From Rhynchopus euleeides (lineage: Eukaryota; Euglenozoa; Diplonemea; Diplonemida; Diplonemidae), in the NCBI GenBank assembly GCA_963210315.1, contig OY723310.1, forward strand, positions 558,001-622,000: a stretch of DNA of 64,000 bases. The letters are read 5' to 3'. The notes beneath the pieces are model-generated. The model saw nothing but the letters and a program-made list of their open reading frames with translations, was not told where the DNA came from and searched no databases. The position numbers and the translations under genes are program-made. Positions 28,524 to 38,807 of this stretch are shown one piece after another; within the stretch, counting starts at the first letter, position 1; the number at the start of each line of letters is the position of its first letter.

Positions 28524-28887
28524 CCTGGGACCCCCCGTGTATAAGTCCCCCCCCCTTACCCCCGTGTTTAAGTCCCCCCCTGGGGGTCTGGCAGGGGGGG
28601 GACTTAAACACAGAGGGACCTAAACACGGGGGTGGGCTGGTCTGGAGGGTCATCAGGTGGCCCCTAGGCCCTCCAGGTGCTGTCAGAGTCGAAAAGTGGG
28701 GTGCCAAAAGTCCCTCCGGACCGGAATTACCCCCCTACGACAGCAGAGGAAGAGGTCTTCTTGGTCTCCACTGTGCCACCCCCGTGTTTAAGCCCCCCCT
28801 GTGTTTAGGTCCGCCCCCCCCGTGTTTAAGTCCCCCCCGGCCGAAAATCGCCTCCAGGGGGGGGACTTAAACACGGGGGGTCCCAGG
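28524..28887. mobile_element. TA-flanked MITE in unit R copy 2 (364 bp)
   Basis: TA at 28522-28523 and 28888-28889. The terminal inverted repeat starts CCTGGGACCCCCCGTGT. Unit R copy 1 reads CCTGCTACTGGC at the same place (about 5631-5642), giving a clean empty site. The interior repeats CCCCCGTGTTTAAGTCCCCC several times in both orientations. No coding capacity. Tc1/mariner-type target site. Confidence 0.85.
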
Positions 28888-30088
28888 TACTGGCTTTTCA
28901 AAAGCTCGCACTCCATATCCCGCCAGCGGAAACGCGTAAAAGCAATATCACGACACGGAAGTGTCGGCATGACTGTGGTGCAACCCGCACAGTGCTGCGT
29001 GGCAACAAAGAAGAGAACGCATGGGGGGCATCTTTTGGAAACTGCGAGTGGCTGGGGCGCAGAAGTAGAGACACGCCACTCCCCCTGATTTGGGTTGCCT
29101 GGTCCCAAAGGCGGGTGTGGCAAAACACCGCCCCTGCTCGACAGACGTCCGCATCCCAGTTCCCGCAATAAAGATGGTTGTTATACAGGAGGAGGAGGAA
29201 GAGGGTGTGAGGGGTCGTAGTATCAGCCCTTAATTGTTTTCGAGGTAACTTGAAGACAGGATTAGACCCGCAGTTCCGGCGTCTCGGACTGAACCACACT
29301 CCCACCCACCCCCAAAGGGTGATAGGTTTGTGCCAAAAAAAAAGCCCGTGTCTCACTTTTTGTGATGCACACATACACACACACATGATTGCTTTCTTTT
29401 GGATCTTGACCTTTTTTTGGAGTTGTGCTCACAACGCAAGAAACTTTGCTATGCAGATCATGCAGGACACACCTCTCGCTCACCCCCCGTGTGGGGTGTT
29501 CTCGCGATCGGCGAATACCCGCTGGTTCTTCTCTCCCCTTACCGATTTGCAGACGCATAGTTGTTTTTTTTCGCCGTTTTTTTTTCACTTCAATGATCAG
29601 TTCAATCATCCCACCCACATTTTCCCTTGCATGCACAACGTGTAAATTTAGCCAACGACCCCACCCCACCCCACCCCCTCCCCGCGCGGACCATTTTGCA
29701 CTTTCCTCTGTTCGCCTCACACAGCACTCAGCACACCGCACAGGTCCGTCTGGTCAGCATAGTGACCATGTTCATGCGCCACATCCGGGGGCAAACCAAG
29801 AACAGAACTCTCGCCAGCCTTGGTTTGGCGGAGGTTTTGTCTCTGTTGCCCATGCATACGCGCTGACCTCCCCCTGCGGGGTTGCGAAAGGAGCTGCCTG
29901 GGCCTTTCTTTGCTTGATTGGCTTCCCCCCCCCTCCCCCCCCCCCCTTGCGCACCACACATCACACGCACACTCTCTCACCACACAACGGCTTCTTTGCC
30001 GATCAACACCCTCAGGGGGGGGGGGGGGGGGGGCGAGCATAACATTTCCTTCACCAGTCGTCGTCTCTCCCTCTCCCCCCCCCCCCTC

Positions 30089-33000
30089 TCACAACCGAAT
30101 GTTATCCCGGAGATGGCGGTCATTCTCAAACAGCCCCGCGACAGTCTGCAGGATCTCGTCATCACTGCAGTGCGTGCGGATGCGGAAATAGTCCTTGTTC
30201 GCAAAGGCATCGAGGTATGAGTCCGTCCACCCCCAGTTGCTGGGGGCCACATTCGACGACTCATGCCCCTCCTCACTCACCCACCTGTCGGCGCCGCTGT
30301 CGGTCTTCACCTCATAGATCGTCACAGTCTCCGCGGGGCGGTTGACCACACGCCACTCATCGATGGGGCGGCAGAGGCCCCTGAGCGAGGGCTCCTCCCA
30401 TGCCGAGGGGCACTGCGACGGCACCGCTGCGTGCAGGCAGAATGCGTTGAGGCTTGCGGCTGTCGAGGCGAGGTGCCCGCACAGAGTGACGGACGAACCC
30501 ACCACGGTGATGAACTTCTGCATGTGGTTCCCGACATTCCCATACAGGGCGCTCCCCGTGCTGATTCCGATGGAGAAGATCCGGAAGAACTCCGGCCTCT
30601 CGTTGATGGAGGACTTCAGCAGCCTGAGGAAGCGGAACGAGCTCTCCAGATGCGAGGGGCACGCCTTTGCCGTGTTCCACCCCGCCTGCACGGAGCAGGA
30701 GAGCACGCACACCACAGTCCCATCCGTCCTGTCGAGGCAGGAGAGCACCTTGCCGAGCCCGTCGTTTGCCAGCTGTATGGCCTCTCCTGACTCCGTTGCG
30801 GATTCCACCGCCACCCCGATCCGCCCGAGGGTGACTGCCGGCTTCGTCTCGACCTTATTCATCGCGTTGTACCTCTTCCTCCCATACGCCTTGCCCGCGC
30901 TGTTCTTGCTGACGACGGAAGAGCCGTGTGAGGAGCGCTTGTCCTCTTTGTCAGGTTGGGTTGGCCCCGCACCAAGACCGACGTTCTTCTTCTTATCATC
31001 CACCGCAGCCCGGATCTGTGCGGTGCGCGCGCCCAGCTTTGCGGGAAGGAGCACGGTGATGAAGCTGGGCGTTGCCACACCCTTCAGGTCGAGGAACCCG
31101 ATCGTGAACAGCGTTGCGGGTATCGTGAGCCCCGAGAGGCCACTGTCACCCTGCATGGCGCTTGCGCTGTTGTCGGACCCACGCAGCGAAGACCCGTCGT
31201 TGAGAGGTGCGTGGGAGTCGACCACCTCATCCAGCACCTCCTTCGAGAGGGTCACGGCGCCCGCAACCCCTGCAGCCTCAATCCGCGATGCCTTGTTGAC
31301 AGTCGGCCCGAAGTAGTCGTACCTCCCAGACACAGGGTTGAACTCCACATCCGCGTCGCCAAAGTTGATCCCGATACGCACGCGGAGCCCCTTCCAGCGG
31401 TGGGTCTTGTCCGGTGCGCATTCGGGAACCTGGAGGATGTCCGCTGGCCAGTCGCTTTCGTAGAGGCACTCGTGGACAGAGAGGGAGAAGTCAACGGCAT
31501 CGGTTGCCTTGTCGAATGCCACCATGTAAGAATCCCCGATGATCTTCACCTCATACCCGTGGAAGCGTTCGATGCACTCGCGGATGACGCTGTTGTGCAC
31601 CTTGAGGGCGACCTTCATCCCCGCGGGGCATGCCTCCCAAAGCTTGGTGGAGGACTGGATGTCGGTGAAGACGATCGCCACCACCCCGGTCCGCATCCCC
31701 GGGGGGAGCTGCGAATCCCGCTCGGGAGCCTTGGGGACCCACTGCATGTTCTCAAACAGGGCGTCGGGGAGGAAGGGGCGGTAGCTTTCGAGGTTTTCAA
31801 GCATCTGCTTCATCGCGGTGTACATCAGGTCGAGCTCGGAGATGGCGGAGCGCTTTGTGGGAATCGATTGGATGCGCATGACTGCGGCGTCAGACATGGC
31901 CTGTGCGACGGAGGAGAAGGGCTTCGTCAGCATGTCGTTGAAGATGAGGAACAGCAGCATGCTGAACAGCACCAGGCAGCAGAGGATGAGGATGGACTCG
32001 TTCACAATCTGGTCCAGCTTCCGCTGCGTGTTCCCCTCCTGAACCGCCAGGTTGCGCCGCATGATGCGGTTGTTCTCATCGACACGCCCCATGATTGTGT
32101 CCCGCGGGATAAGCACACCCACCCCCCAGTGGATCCCCGACTCCCCACTCCCCTCCCGCACCACGGCCGAGACATCGACGTACCAGTCGCGCGAGGGGAC
32201 GTCCCTTGTAAACTGCCCGCTCTCATGCAGCGTTGAAACCTCCACCTCTGTCAGACTGAAGTTGAACACCCGGAAGTCCGACACATGCCCCTTCAGGCCC
32301 TGCCCCACGGAAAGCGCCGTGTCGGTGAGAGGTGGGCCGAAGGACGCCGCAATGGGGGACACCTCATGCAGCGCACCGTTGACATACACTGCACACCTGC
32401 GGGACCGGTAGTCAATTGTCGCTGTCATGAGGTACCATGTGTTTGCAGCGGTCCCCTCTGCCAACGGCCCGATCCGGCAGCCGTAGTTGTTGGTGCCCAG
32501 CCAGAGCATGCCGTTGGCGAACAGGCGGATGCCGATGTCTCCGAAGAACCCTGTGCTGAACAGCCTCGGTGTAGACACGCCCTCCGGCGAGATGAACTCA
32601 TCAGACCTGAACTTGACGTGCACCGTGAAGGGTGCGGTATAGAAAATATTACGGAGCAGGCAATACGTACCCCGGTCCGTCGCACTCACGATGTTGGTGT
32701 ATGACACGCAGTCCTGCGTCGTGTTGGGTATCCGCATCGACTCCCCAAAGTGCGGGAGCGATGACCGATACGGGCTGGACCCGATCTGGGCCTCCCTGAT
32801 CCTCCTCACGTCCACCGTCAGGTTCTGGTAGATGTGCATCACCGCCTCCCCGTCGAAGCGCAGGGCGCGCTCCCCTGCAACCGACACAAAGCACTGCGGG
32901 CTGTCCACGCCACAGACACCCCCTCTCAGCTCCGCGTAATAGGCATTGCCACTCACGTCAACCACACTGGAGCTGCTTGCGCCTGCCTGGAGACGCATTA

Positions 33001-35599
33001 TTTCAAACGACCTGTGTGGGTAGTGGGCAGCCTGGTCGAACTGCCCGGAGAAGCTGCGCGACCCGGTCTCCGGATCGACAACCAGTGGGGTTTTCCGAAG
33101 CATCGCCCCCAGCGCCTGAATCTGCAACGTCGGTATCGTGTCCAGGGTGTACTGCATGTTTGCTGCGCGGAGCGAAACACCCGGAATCGCATACGACCCG
33201 AAGATCGACGCGTAGGTGTTGGAGCCCAGAACCACTCGGGATACCATGTCATACACGACGAGCGTAATGTTCGAATCCTCACCTGCAGTGTCCGTCAGAA
33301 GCGTCACCACCTCTGCGACTGTGACCCTCGCCTCAGCTGCTCCAATGTACACATTCGCCCTGTTGTAGATCGGCGTGAACGCTGCAACATAAAGTTCCCG
33401 CTGATCCAGCAGCGTGAAACTCGTCTCCCTCGTGAGGAACCACCTGTTGTGGTAACGGGGCCTCCCACGCGTCAGCGCATGCGGGTTGCCAAGCCCGCCC
33501 GACAGCTGCTCATTCACACGCCAGGAATACGTCGGAGTGGTATACCAATACTCTGCCCTGAACCTCTGCGGGCTGTAATCAAACAGAGCCAGCTGATAGA
33601 GAAGCCCGTTCTGCGTGACGCTGACATGGGGGTAGCCGTCACCCCGGGCAACATCCGTGCGGTCGTCTGTCATGGTGATCATGGCGCGGCCCGCCATGAT
33701 GAAGTAGTTCTGTTCTGTCAGCACTGTGAGGGTCCACCGGCTAGCCCTCCCCTGCTGCACCAAATCCTGGAAGTTGCTGCGCAGCGAATCCCACGACCCG
33801 TCCATCCCGAGCAGCAGGTTTGCAACGTTTGTCGAAGCCAGCGCGCCCTCGTCAAGGAGGTTGGCGAGCCCCTGCTGCACCCTGGCGTTGGTCGACACGC
33901 GGAGCTGCTTCGAAAGAAGCAGGACGTTGTCAGCGGCATTTTGATACGTCGCCTCCGTTGCCGTCTGCCCGTTGTCCGTTGCGGTGTCCGTTGCATCCTT
34001 GCCTGCGGAATATGCGAGGATGAACGCGACGCATGAGATAACCACGAGGAGTGACAGAGACAGCGACAGCGAGGCCATGCTGAGAGGGATGGAAAACTTC
34101 GACTCGATAGTCGGGTCAGGGAAGACCTGCAGGTCCGCGCTGGACCTCCGCTGCTTCACAAACAGGATGCAGATGGTGGCGAGAAGGAGGACCCCGAGGA
34201 GGATGCAGATGACCACCACTGCGTTCATCTCCAGCGCAGACCCTGTCGTCTCCGTCACGATCTCCACGGCGTGGGTCGCCGGGGCAGCAGTTGTCGTGGC
34301 ATTCGGCTTTGGCGGCATCACGCCCTCCCGCAGCGCCATCGACGCGATGTGAAAGCCTGCTGCAGCGCCTCCGGAGAACTGCGCGAGCCCTGCCTGCGGG
34401 TGTGCCACTGCTGAGAGCAGCCTCGCGGCATCGCCGGGCGACACGGTGTGCACCGGGAGGGAGACGAACACAGAGGAGCCCTCCGGGAAGACGATTGTTG
34501 ATGAGGAGGTCTGGGTCATCAGGATGACCCCAGCCGCCCCCGCCCTGTCAGCAGCGCGCAGCGCGTTGAAGAGAAGGCACTTTGCAGGCGCCATCATGAT
34601 GACATATTTTCCGGACAGGCCTGCATAGTCCGACTGCAGGCAACCCTGCTCAGGCATCGATGTGGCCAGCACCACCTCATTGGAGAGCGTGAGGGGCAGT
34701 GTCTTGGAGTGCTGCAGGTAGTTGTGTGCGCTGCGGGGCAGCAAGCGGTGGCCCCAGAGGCACACCTGCACCTGCGACCCGGCGGTGACGGTCGCCTCGA
34801 CAGGGCAGCGGATGCAGAGGCGGTTTTCGTCATCTTCCTGCGCGTCGCATGTCTTCGGCTCTATCAACGAGGTGCTGGGACACTCGTCGTCGAGCTCAGG
34901 GGGCGTTGTGTCCACCTCGCAGTCCACACGGAGTTTTCCGAAAACTTTGATCCCGGCATCGAGTGCCTCCACCAGCGGATCCCCGAAGTGGCGGGACATG
35001 AACATCCCGGGAAAGCCCTTTGTGAATTGCGACTGCCCCGCCATGGTCTGCGTCTGGGTTGCGATGGAGTTCGTCGTCCTGTGGTTCACCACAATGCCTG
35101 CGACAGCCCCGTGATCCCTCGCTGCGGCAAGCTTTTGGTAGAAAAAACACGCCCCTCGGCGCATTAAAGCGAGCTTGCCTGAGAAGTCTTTCGAAGCATA
35201 GTCTGACGGGTTGCAGCCGGTCCGTGTTGGGTCGGTTTCGCTCAACCCGGCCATCTCGATCTGCAGCACCTTGTCCTGCAGCGGATGCAATATGTCGATG
35301 TGCTGCGTCCCGTCATACGGCGTGAATGTGTTGGACCCGAGACACATTGTCGACCGCAGCTCCGGTGGATCCGTGATAACGAGCTGGAGGGCACAGTCGG
35401 TATGGCACTTCTCCTGCCCTCTCCAGTGCTCCTTGTTGCATATCGCCTTCACGTCATCCGCGGTGTAGGAGCTGGTGCTGGTGTAGAAGGCATCTCCAAA
35501 AGCAGGGTCAACTTGGTAGATACATGTCTGCATCAGGGGCGAGCATTGCGGCTCTCCACCCAGCAGCGCAACCACGGCGATCGCACCGAGGTGTACCAT
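30089..35599 (-). CDS. Receptor-type adenylate cyclase, PA/LamG ectodomains
   Basis: 1836 residues in one open frame. Order: signal peptide (MVHLGAIAVVALLGG); two protease-associated-like domains (about 125-220 and 315-405); two membrane segments (about 457-480, 507-532); a long Cache-like ectodomain (about 535-880); a LamG/concanavalin-like domain (about 985-1130); a third membrane helix (ILILCCLVLFSMLLFLIF, about 1200-1220) with HAMP-like linker; a class III cyclase domain (about 1303-1480) with metal-binding Asp in FTDIQSS and IIGDSY, and EVK plus YDYFGPTVNKASRIE giving the Lys, Asp, Asn and Arg expected of an adenylate cyclase; and a degenerate second cyclase-like domain (about 1560-1790, GISTGSALYGNVG). 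It would make cAMP at the cytosolic face in response to an outside signal. It lies between unit R and a long-TIR element. Ectodomain names are by eye; the cyclase call is firm. Confidence 0.85.
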   Translation of the reverse strand: MVHLGAIAVVALLGGEPQCSPLMQTCIYQVDPAFGDAFYTSTSSYTADDVKAICNKEHWRGQEKCHTDCALQLVITDPPELRSTMCLGSNTFTPYDGTQHIDILHPLQDKVLQIEMAGLSETDPTRTGCNPSDYASKDFSGKLALMRRGACFFYQKLAAARDHGAVAGIVVNHRTTNSIATQTQTMAGQSQFTKGFPGMFMSRHFGDPLVEALDAGIKVFGKLRVDCEVDTTPPELDDECPSTSLIEPKTCDAQEDDENRLCIRCPVEATVTAGSQVQVCLWGHRLLPRSAHNYLQHSKTLPLTLSNEVVLATSMPEQGCLQSDYAGLSGKYVIMMAPAKCLLFNALRAADRAGAAGVILMTQTSSSTIVFPEGSSVFVSLPVHTVSPGDAARLLSAVAHPQAGLAQFSGGAAAGFHIASMALREGVMPPKPNATTTAAPATHAVEIVTETTGSALEMNAVVVICILLGVLLLATICILFVKQRRSSADLQVFPDPTIESKFSIPLSMASLSLSLSLLVVISCVAFILAYSAGKDATDTATDNGQTATEATYQNAADNVLLLSKQLRVSTNARVQQGLANLLDEGALASTNVANLLLGMDGSWDSLRSNFQDLVQQGRASRWTLTVLTEQNYFIMAGRAMITMTDDRTDVARGDGYPHVSVTQNGLLYQLALFDYSPQRFRAEYWYTTPTYSWRVNEQLSGGLGNPHALTRGRPRYHNRWFLTRETSFTLLDQRELYVAAFTPIYNRANVYIGAAEARVTVAEVVTLLTDTAGEDSNITLVVYDMVSRVVLGSNTYASIFGSYAIPGVSLRAANMQYTLDTIPTLQIQALGAMLRKTPLVVDPETGSRSFSGQFDQAAHYPHRSFEIMRLQAGASSSSVVDVSGNAYYAELRGGVCGVDSPQCFVSVAGERALRFDGEAVMHIYQNLTVDVRRIREAQIGSSPYRSSLPHFGESMRIPNTTQDCVSYTNIVSATDRGTYCLLRNIFYTAPFTVHVKFRSDEFISPEGVSTPRLFSTGFFGDIGIRLFANGMLWLGTNNYGCRIGPLAEGTAANTWYLMTATIDYRSRRCAVYVNGALHEVSPIAASFGPPLTDTALSVGQGLKGHVSDFRVFNFSLTEVEVSTLHESGQFTRDVPSRDWYVDVSAVVREGSGESGIHWGVGVLIPRDTIMGRVDENNRIMRRNLAVQEGNTQRKLDQIVNESILILCCLVLFSMLLFLIFNDMLTKPFSSVAQAMSDAAVMRIQSIPTKRSAISELDLMYTAMKQMLENLESYRPFLPDALFENMQWVPKAPERDSQLPPGMRTGVVAIVFTDIQSSTKLWEACPAGMKVALKVHNSVIRECIERFHGYEVKIIGDSYMVAFDKATDAVDFSLSVHECLYESDWPADILQVPECAPDKTHRWKGLRVRIGINFGDADVEFNPVSGRYDYFGPTVNKASRIEAAGVAGAVTLSKEVLDEVVDSHAPLNDGSSLRGSDNSASAMQGDSGLSGLTIPATLFTIGFLDLKGVATPSFITVLLPAKLGARTAQIRAAVDDKKKNVGLGAGPTQPDKEDKRSSHGSSVVSKNSAGKAYGRKRYNAMNKVETKPAVTLGRIGVAVESATESGEAIQLANDGLGKVLSCLDRTDGTVVCVLSCSVQAGWNTAKACPSHLESSFRFLRLLKSSINERPEFFRIFSIGISTGSALYGNVGNHMQKFITVVGSSVTLCGHLASTAASLNAFCLHAAVPSQCPSAWEEPSLRGLCRPIDEWRVVNRPAETVTIYEVKTDSGADRWVSEEGHESSNVAPSNWGWTDSYLDAFANKDYFRIRTHCSDDEILQTVAGLFENDRHLRDNIRL

Positions 35600-36043
35600 A
35601 GGTTCAGTGAATAGGTGTGAGAGGCGGGAAGCACGCCCCCCCCCCCCCCAACAGACGCCTGTAGCCTAACCCCCCCCCCCCCCTTGCGGCAGCTTGTGTA
35701 TTTCTGGCCGGGGAGAGGAGGAGGTGTGTGAGAGTGTGCGTGCCCGAGGTGAAGTGTTGGGGGGAGGGGGGCTGTGCTCACGGTGGCCTGGTCAGACCCT
35801 GACCAGGTCAAAACCTGGTCAAATCTTGACCAGGTCATACCATGTCATACCTGGTCATGACCAGGTCATTTTCACCCATTTTAACCGGGGGGAACATGTT
35901 GAGTGGCCAAGCAGGGGGAACAATTCGCATATTCCGGACTCTCTCCGGCCGTTGTGGAAAGTATGAGTCAAAAGGGTTCAACCATACCCCGAGTCGAGAA
36001 AGAAGTCGAAGCTTGAATCATGTTGGGCACAAGGGGAAAATAA

Positions 36044-36706
36044 TCAAAATTGGCCCAAAATTACCAATAAAATATGCTGCAGTGCAGGGGGGTGGCGGGG
36101 GAGGGGAGGGTGGGGTCGGCGACGAAACTTGATGATCAGCAGCTTTCTGCCTTCTTCCGCTTCTTCACATTCTTCTCCTTCTTCCTCTTCTTCGGGATCT
36201 TCGTTGTCGTCGTCGGCTTCACAGGCCAGTGCTGCCTTGCGTAACACGCCGTCCTTCGCATACTGGGTGTGGATCGGCGGCTGCTTGTCGCAGAGGCAAA
36301 TACGGAGACCACGCGGTTTGTTGCAGGCAGCATCGCCAGTCAGTAACCAGCCATCGGAACACTTGCCGAGCGAATCGATCGGGCCGACAGGGGTTACCCG
36401 ACTGCTACCGAGAGTCCTGAGACGGTGCCGAAACGAATCGAAGTTTTTCATCCATACGGGACCCGCTGTCATGCACTTCCCGCACAACGATATGACATTG
36501 TATTGCAAGAGGGTACACGAAGATTCTTGCGGGGTCGTTGCCGAAACTGGCGCGGGGGCATAGTTTGCCAGCTCGAACACCATCAGGTCCCTCTCCCGGA
36601 AACGAGCAGATGTTGTCCTGGCCCGCGATTTCCTCTCCCCATTCTCCCTCTCGAACGCTTCGTCGGAGAGGTGGCAGTTCTGAGGATCCTGAGGGTCCTG
36701 AGGCAT
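36044..36706 (-). CDS. Hypothetical 220-aa acidic-tailed protein
   Basis: Starts MPQDPQDPQNCHLSDEAFER. The middle has spaced cysteines (CGKC, then GKCSDG, AACN, ICLC, about residues 75-140), possibly metal-binding; then a Glu/Asp tract (about 163-185) and a C-terminus that runs into the element's TIR. No family is recognised. It is in frame with the preceding 208-residue frame. Confidence 0.4.
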   Translation of the reverse strand: MPQDPQDPQNCHLSDEAFERENGERKSRARTTSARFRERDLMVFELANYAPAPVSATTPQESSCTLLQYNVISLCGKCMTAGPVWMKNFDSFRHRLRTLGSSRVTPVGPIDSLGKCSDGWLLTGDAACNKPRGLRICLCDKQPPIHTQYAKDGVLRKAALACEADDDNEDPEEEEEGEECEEAEEGRKLLIIKFRRRPHPPLPRHPPALQHILLVILGQF

Positions 36707-36778
36707 TCAAGGCAGGGCACTCCCTTCTCCATTCTTTTACACTCTTTGAAAAGTGTCACAATCAGATGTGGTCAACCG

Positions 36779-37405
36779 TTACGGCACTGCCGATGGGACT
36801 CTCGTCCTCTGGCACGCCCGCTGGTCGGGCTTCTTTGTCACCACCGCCTGCCTCATCACCGCGTTCACCAACTGGATGTCGATGGTCACGACACCCTGCC
36901 CCTGCGTTGCCTGCGGTGTTGCCCCCACCGCCACAATGAACGGATCCAGAATGTGAAACGTTCGGGCGTGCAGACCATTCGGAACCTCGCTCTTGTAGGG
37001 CAGGTCCCTCATGACCGTGACAGTCATGACCGATCCGTCGAGGACAGGTGGGTGCTCGTCGGGCACGTCAGCTCCCGGACCTACCTCTACGATGATCCGG
37101 TAGAAGAGGACGTCTGCTATCGAATGCCTCCCGATCTGCGTGATGGGGGGGGGGTTCGGGGTCAGTTGTTTTTCAGCTGCTTTCGAAGAAGTACTGCCCA
37201 CCGCGCTTTGAGCGGTGGGCAGCCTCTTCATATCGGTTCCCAGCACCTCATCCGAGCACCCCGCTTCCGTCAGCACCTCGTACTCAGACGAGTTCTTGTC
37301 GGCGCTCGTGAGGCGCTTCATGCCGCCTCCGACGCGCGTTGCCAGAGACACGCATGGAGTAGACTGCGGGCAGTGTCCTGGCCTTCTTCTTGTCGGCCTC
37401 TTCAC
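36779..37405 (-). CDS. Hypothetical 208-aa protein in the long-TIR element
   Basis: Starts MKRPTRRRPGHCPQ. The second half (SIADVLFYRIIVEVGPGADV, then GSVMTVTVMRDLPYKSE, TFHILDPFIVAVGA, GVVTIDIQLVNAVMR) looks like a beta-rich domain. No family is recognised. It is in the same frame as the 220-residue protein that follows at 36044-36706, separated by a stop and about 70 bases, so the two could be halves of one gene with a premature stop. A shorter basic frame (37284-37538) overlaps its start. Confidence 0.4.
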   Translation of the reverse strand: MKRPTRRRPGHCPQSTPCVSLATRVGGGMKRLTSADKNSSEYEVLTEAGCSDEVLGTDMKRLPTAQSAVGSTSSKAAEKQLTPNPPPITQIGRHSIADVLFYRIIVEVGPGADVPDEHPPVLDGSVMTVTVMRDLPYKSEVPNGLHARTFHILDPFIVAVGATPQATQGQGVVTIDIQLVNAVMRQAVVTKKPDQRACQRTRVPSAVP

Positions 37406-37544
37406 TCCGTGTCAGCTTCCTGCCCCACTCCTTGTCAAAGTGGATGGTGCGATGGCTTTTCAAACAGCGCCACGAGGCTGCTGTGAAACAGCTCGACGCC
37501 TTCTGCGTGGCCTGGGATGATGCAGACCTCCTCGACATTTTTTT

Positions 37545-37630
37545 GGGATACCACCAGGGGGAGGGACCCGGTGTGAGGCACTTGAGTGCGTCCAGGCGGG
37601 CAGGGAACCTGGGCAGGGGGCCTCATTCCT
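37545..37630 (+). repeat. Strip matching the LINE 3' end
   Basis: GGTGTGAGGCACTTGAGTGC with CGTCCAGGCGGGCAGGGAAC resembles 49425-49490, the 3'-terminal region of the LINE in D2 (same plus-strand orientation). It lies inside the long-TIR element, near its right TIR. It may be a LINE tail fragment or a non-autonomous element sharing that tail. Confidence 0.55.
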
Positions 37631-38018
37631 TTTTGGTAATTTTGGGCCAAAGCTGCTGATCATCAAGTTTCGTCGCCGACCCCACCCTCCCCTCCCCCGC
37701 CACCCCCCTGCACTGCAGCATATTTTATTGGTAATTTTGGGCCAATTTTGACCATTTTCCCCTTGTGCCCAACATGATCCAAGCTTCGACTTCTTTCTCG
37801 ACTCGGGGTATGGTTGAACCCTTTTGACTCATACTTTCCACAACGGCCGGAGAGAGTCCGGAATATGCGAATTGTTCCCCCTGCTTGGCCACTCAACATG
37901 TTCCCCCCGGTTAAAATGGGTTAAAATGACCTGGTCATGACCAGGTCAGATTTGGTCATGACCTGGTCAGATTTGGACCTGGTCAAAACCTGGTCAGTCA
38001 GCTGACCAGGCCACCGTG

Positions 38019-38456
38019 GCTGTGGGTTACCACGCCCCGCCCCCCCACCCAGACGCACCGGAGGGTTGCCCCAACAAGCTCACAACCAAAGAAAGGGGGG
38101 CTGTAGAGGGGCGTTGGGTCTAATGCAAAGGGGCGGGGAGGGGGGGGGGGGGGAGGGACCGCTCTGATCATGGGCAACCTTGACCCACAGACACACACAC
38201 ACAGGTGCGCTTCTAAGGAAATCTCTAGACACACCTCACTCTGCTGTGTATGGCACACACCAACTGGCCTTTCGTCACTGGGGCTCACCACAAGGGTTGT
38301 TTGTGGTCTCTCGACCCACTACAAACCTGCATTTGTAATGTGGAGAGTGAAAGGAAAAAGGCAAAACTATGTGAGGGAAAGATATGTGGGTTGCATGCAC
38401 ACAACAAAAAAGATAAGGCGTTGTTTGTGCGCCAAACCCGGGTGAACAAACCTCAC
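38019..38456. other. Non-coding stretch
   Basis: No gene supported. It contains a poly-G tract (about 38139-38154) and simple CA repeats (38188-38203). Confidence 0.5.
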
Positions 38457-38567
38457 GGGGGGCCTTCGCTCAGAAATGCAGAGAAGTGAGGAATGGTGAG
38501 CCGCCTCACAACACTGGCTGCAAAGTGACACAGTTTGACACACAGTGGCACAGAGCGAAGGCCTCCC
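38457..38567. mobile_element. Tiny TIR element 4 (111 bp)
   Basis: The ends are GGGGGGCCTTCGCT and the complement of GGGAGGCCTTCGCT, with CAC on both sides if one terminal C is shared. The interior contains GTGAGCCGCCTCAC, as in the element at 25569. Confidence 0.65.
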
Positions 38568-38807
38568 ACGTGTTATGCCTGATGAAGGTTGGTGTGAGTG
38601 TGCGCACAGTCATAGCAACAAGGCAAGGTAGATTGTGTTTGTCACCCAAAGCGCTGCCAACTATCTTTTTCACTGTGACAAGCTTTCTTCTTGTTGTGTG
38701 TGAAAAATGATTCCAGTTTGTTTTGCGTGCGCGCAGGGTGGTGTGCTCCCTCGCCTGCAGAAGGGGGTGGGGGGTGGGAGCTGCCGTGCACGGTGCGCTA
38801 GTGTTGG

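Larger units (their letters stand above)
27352..30018. repeat. Dispersed unit R, copy 2
   Basis: Contiguous counterpart of 3846-3866 + 4664-6154 + 7758-7905 + 13081-13541. It lacks the hAT-like MITE, the 1.6-kb TIR element and the DIRS/VIPER-like element, but has its own tiny TIR element (27391-27496) and TA-flanked MITE (28524-28887). It ends in a poly-G tract next to the 3' end of the cyclase gene. No coding content was recognised. Confidence 0.8.
35779..38018. mobile_element. 2.2-kb long-TIR element upstream of the cyclase
   Basis: Inverted terminal repeats of about 350 bp (35779-36143 against 37650-38018) begin CACGGTGGCCTGGTCAG. The outer 100 bp is built of GACCTGGTCATGACCAGGTC-type palindromes, and the inner part includes the same TTACCAATAAAATATGCTGC strip on both sides. 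GCTGTG occurs next to both ends (35771-35776; 38019-38024), a possible TSD of 6-9 bp with some mismatch. It encodes unknown proteins on the minus strand. Long TIRs fit MULE-like or foldback elements; the family is not established. The right end of the cyclase gene is only about 180 bp away. Confidence 0.7.

Noticed and set aside
30956-34036. Long plus-strand open frames opposite the cyclase gene (426 and 400 codons).
   Set aside because: They lie antisense to a well-supported coding region, have shadow composition (Arg/His/Pro/Val-rich), and show no family motif.
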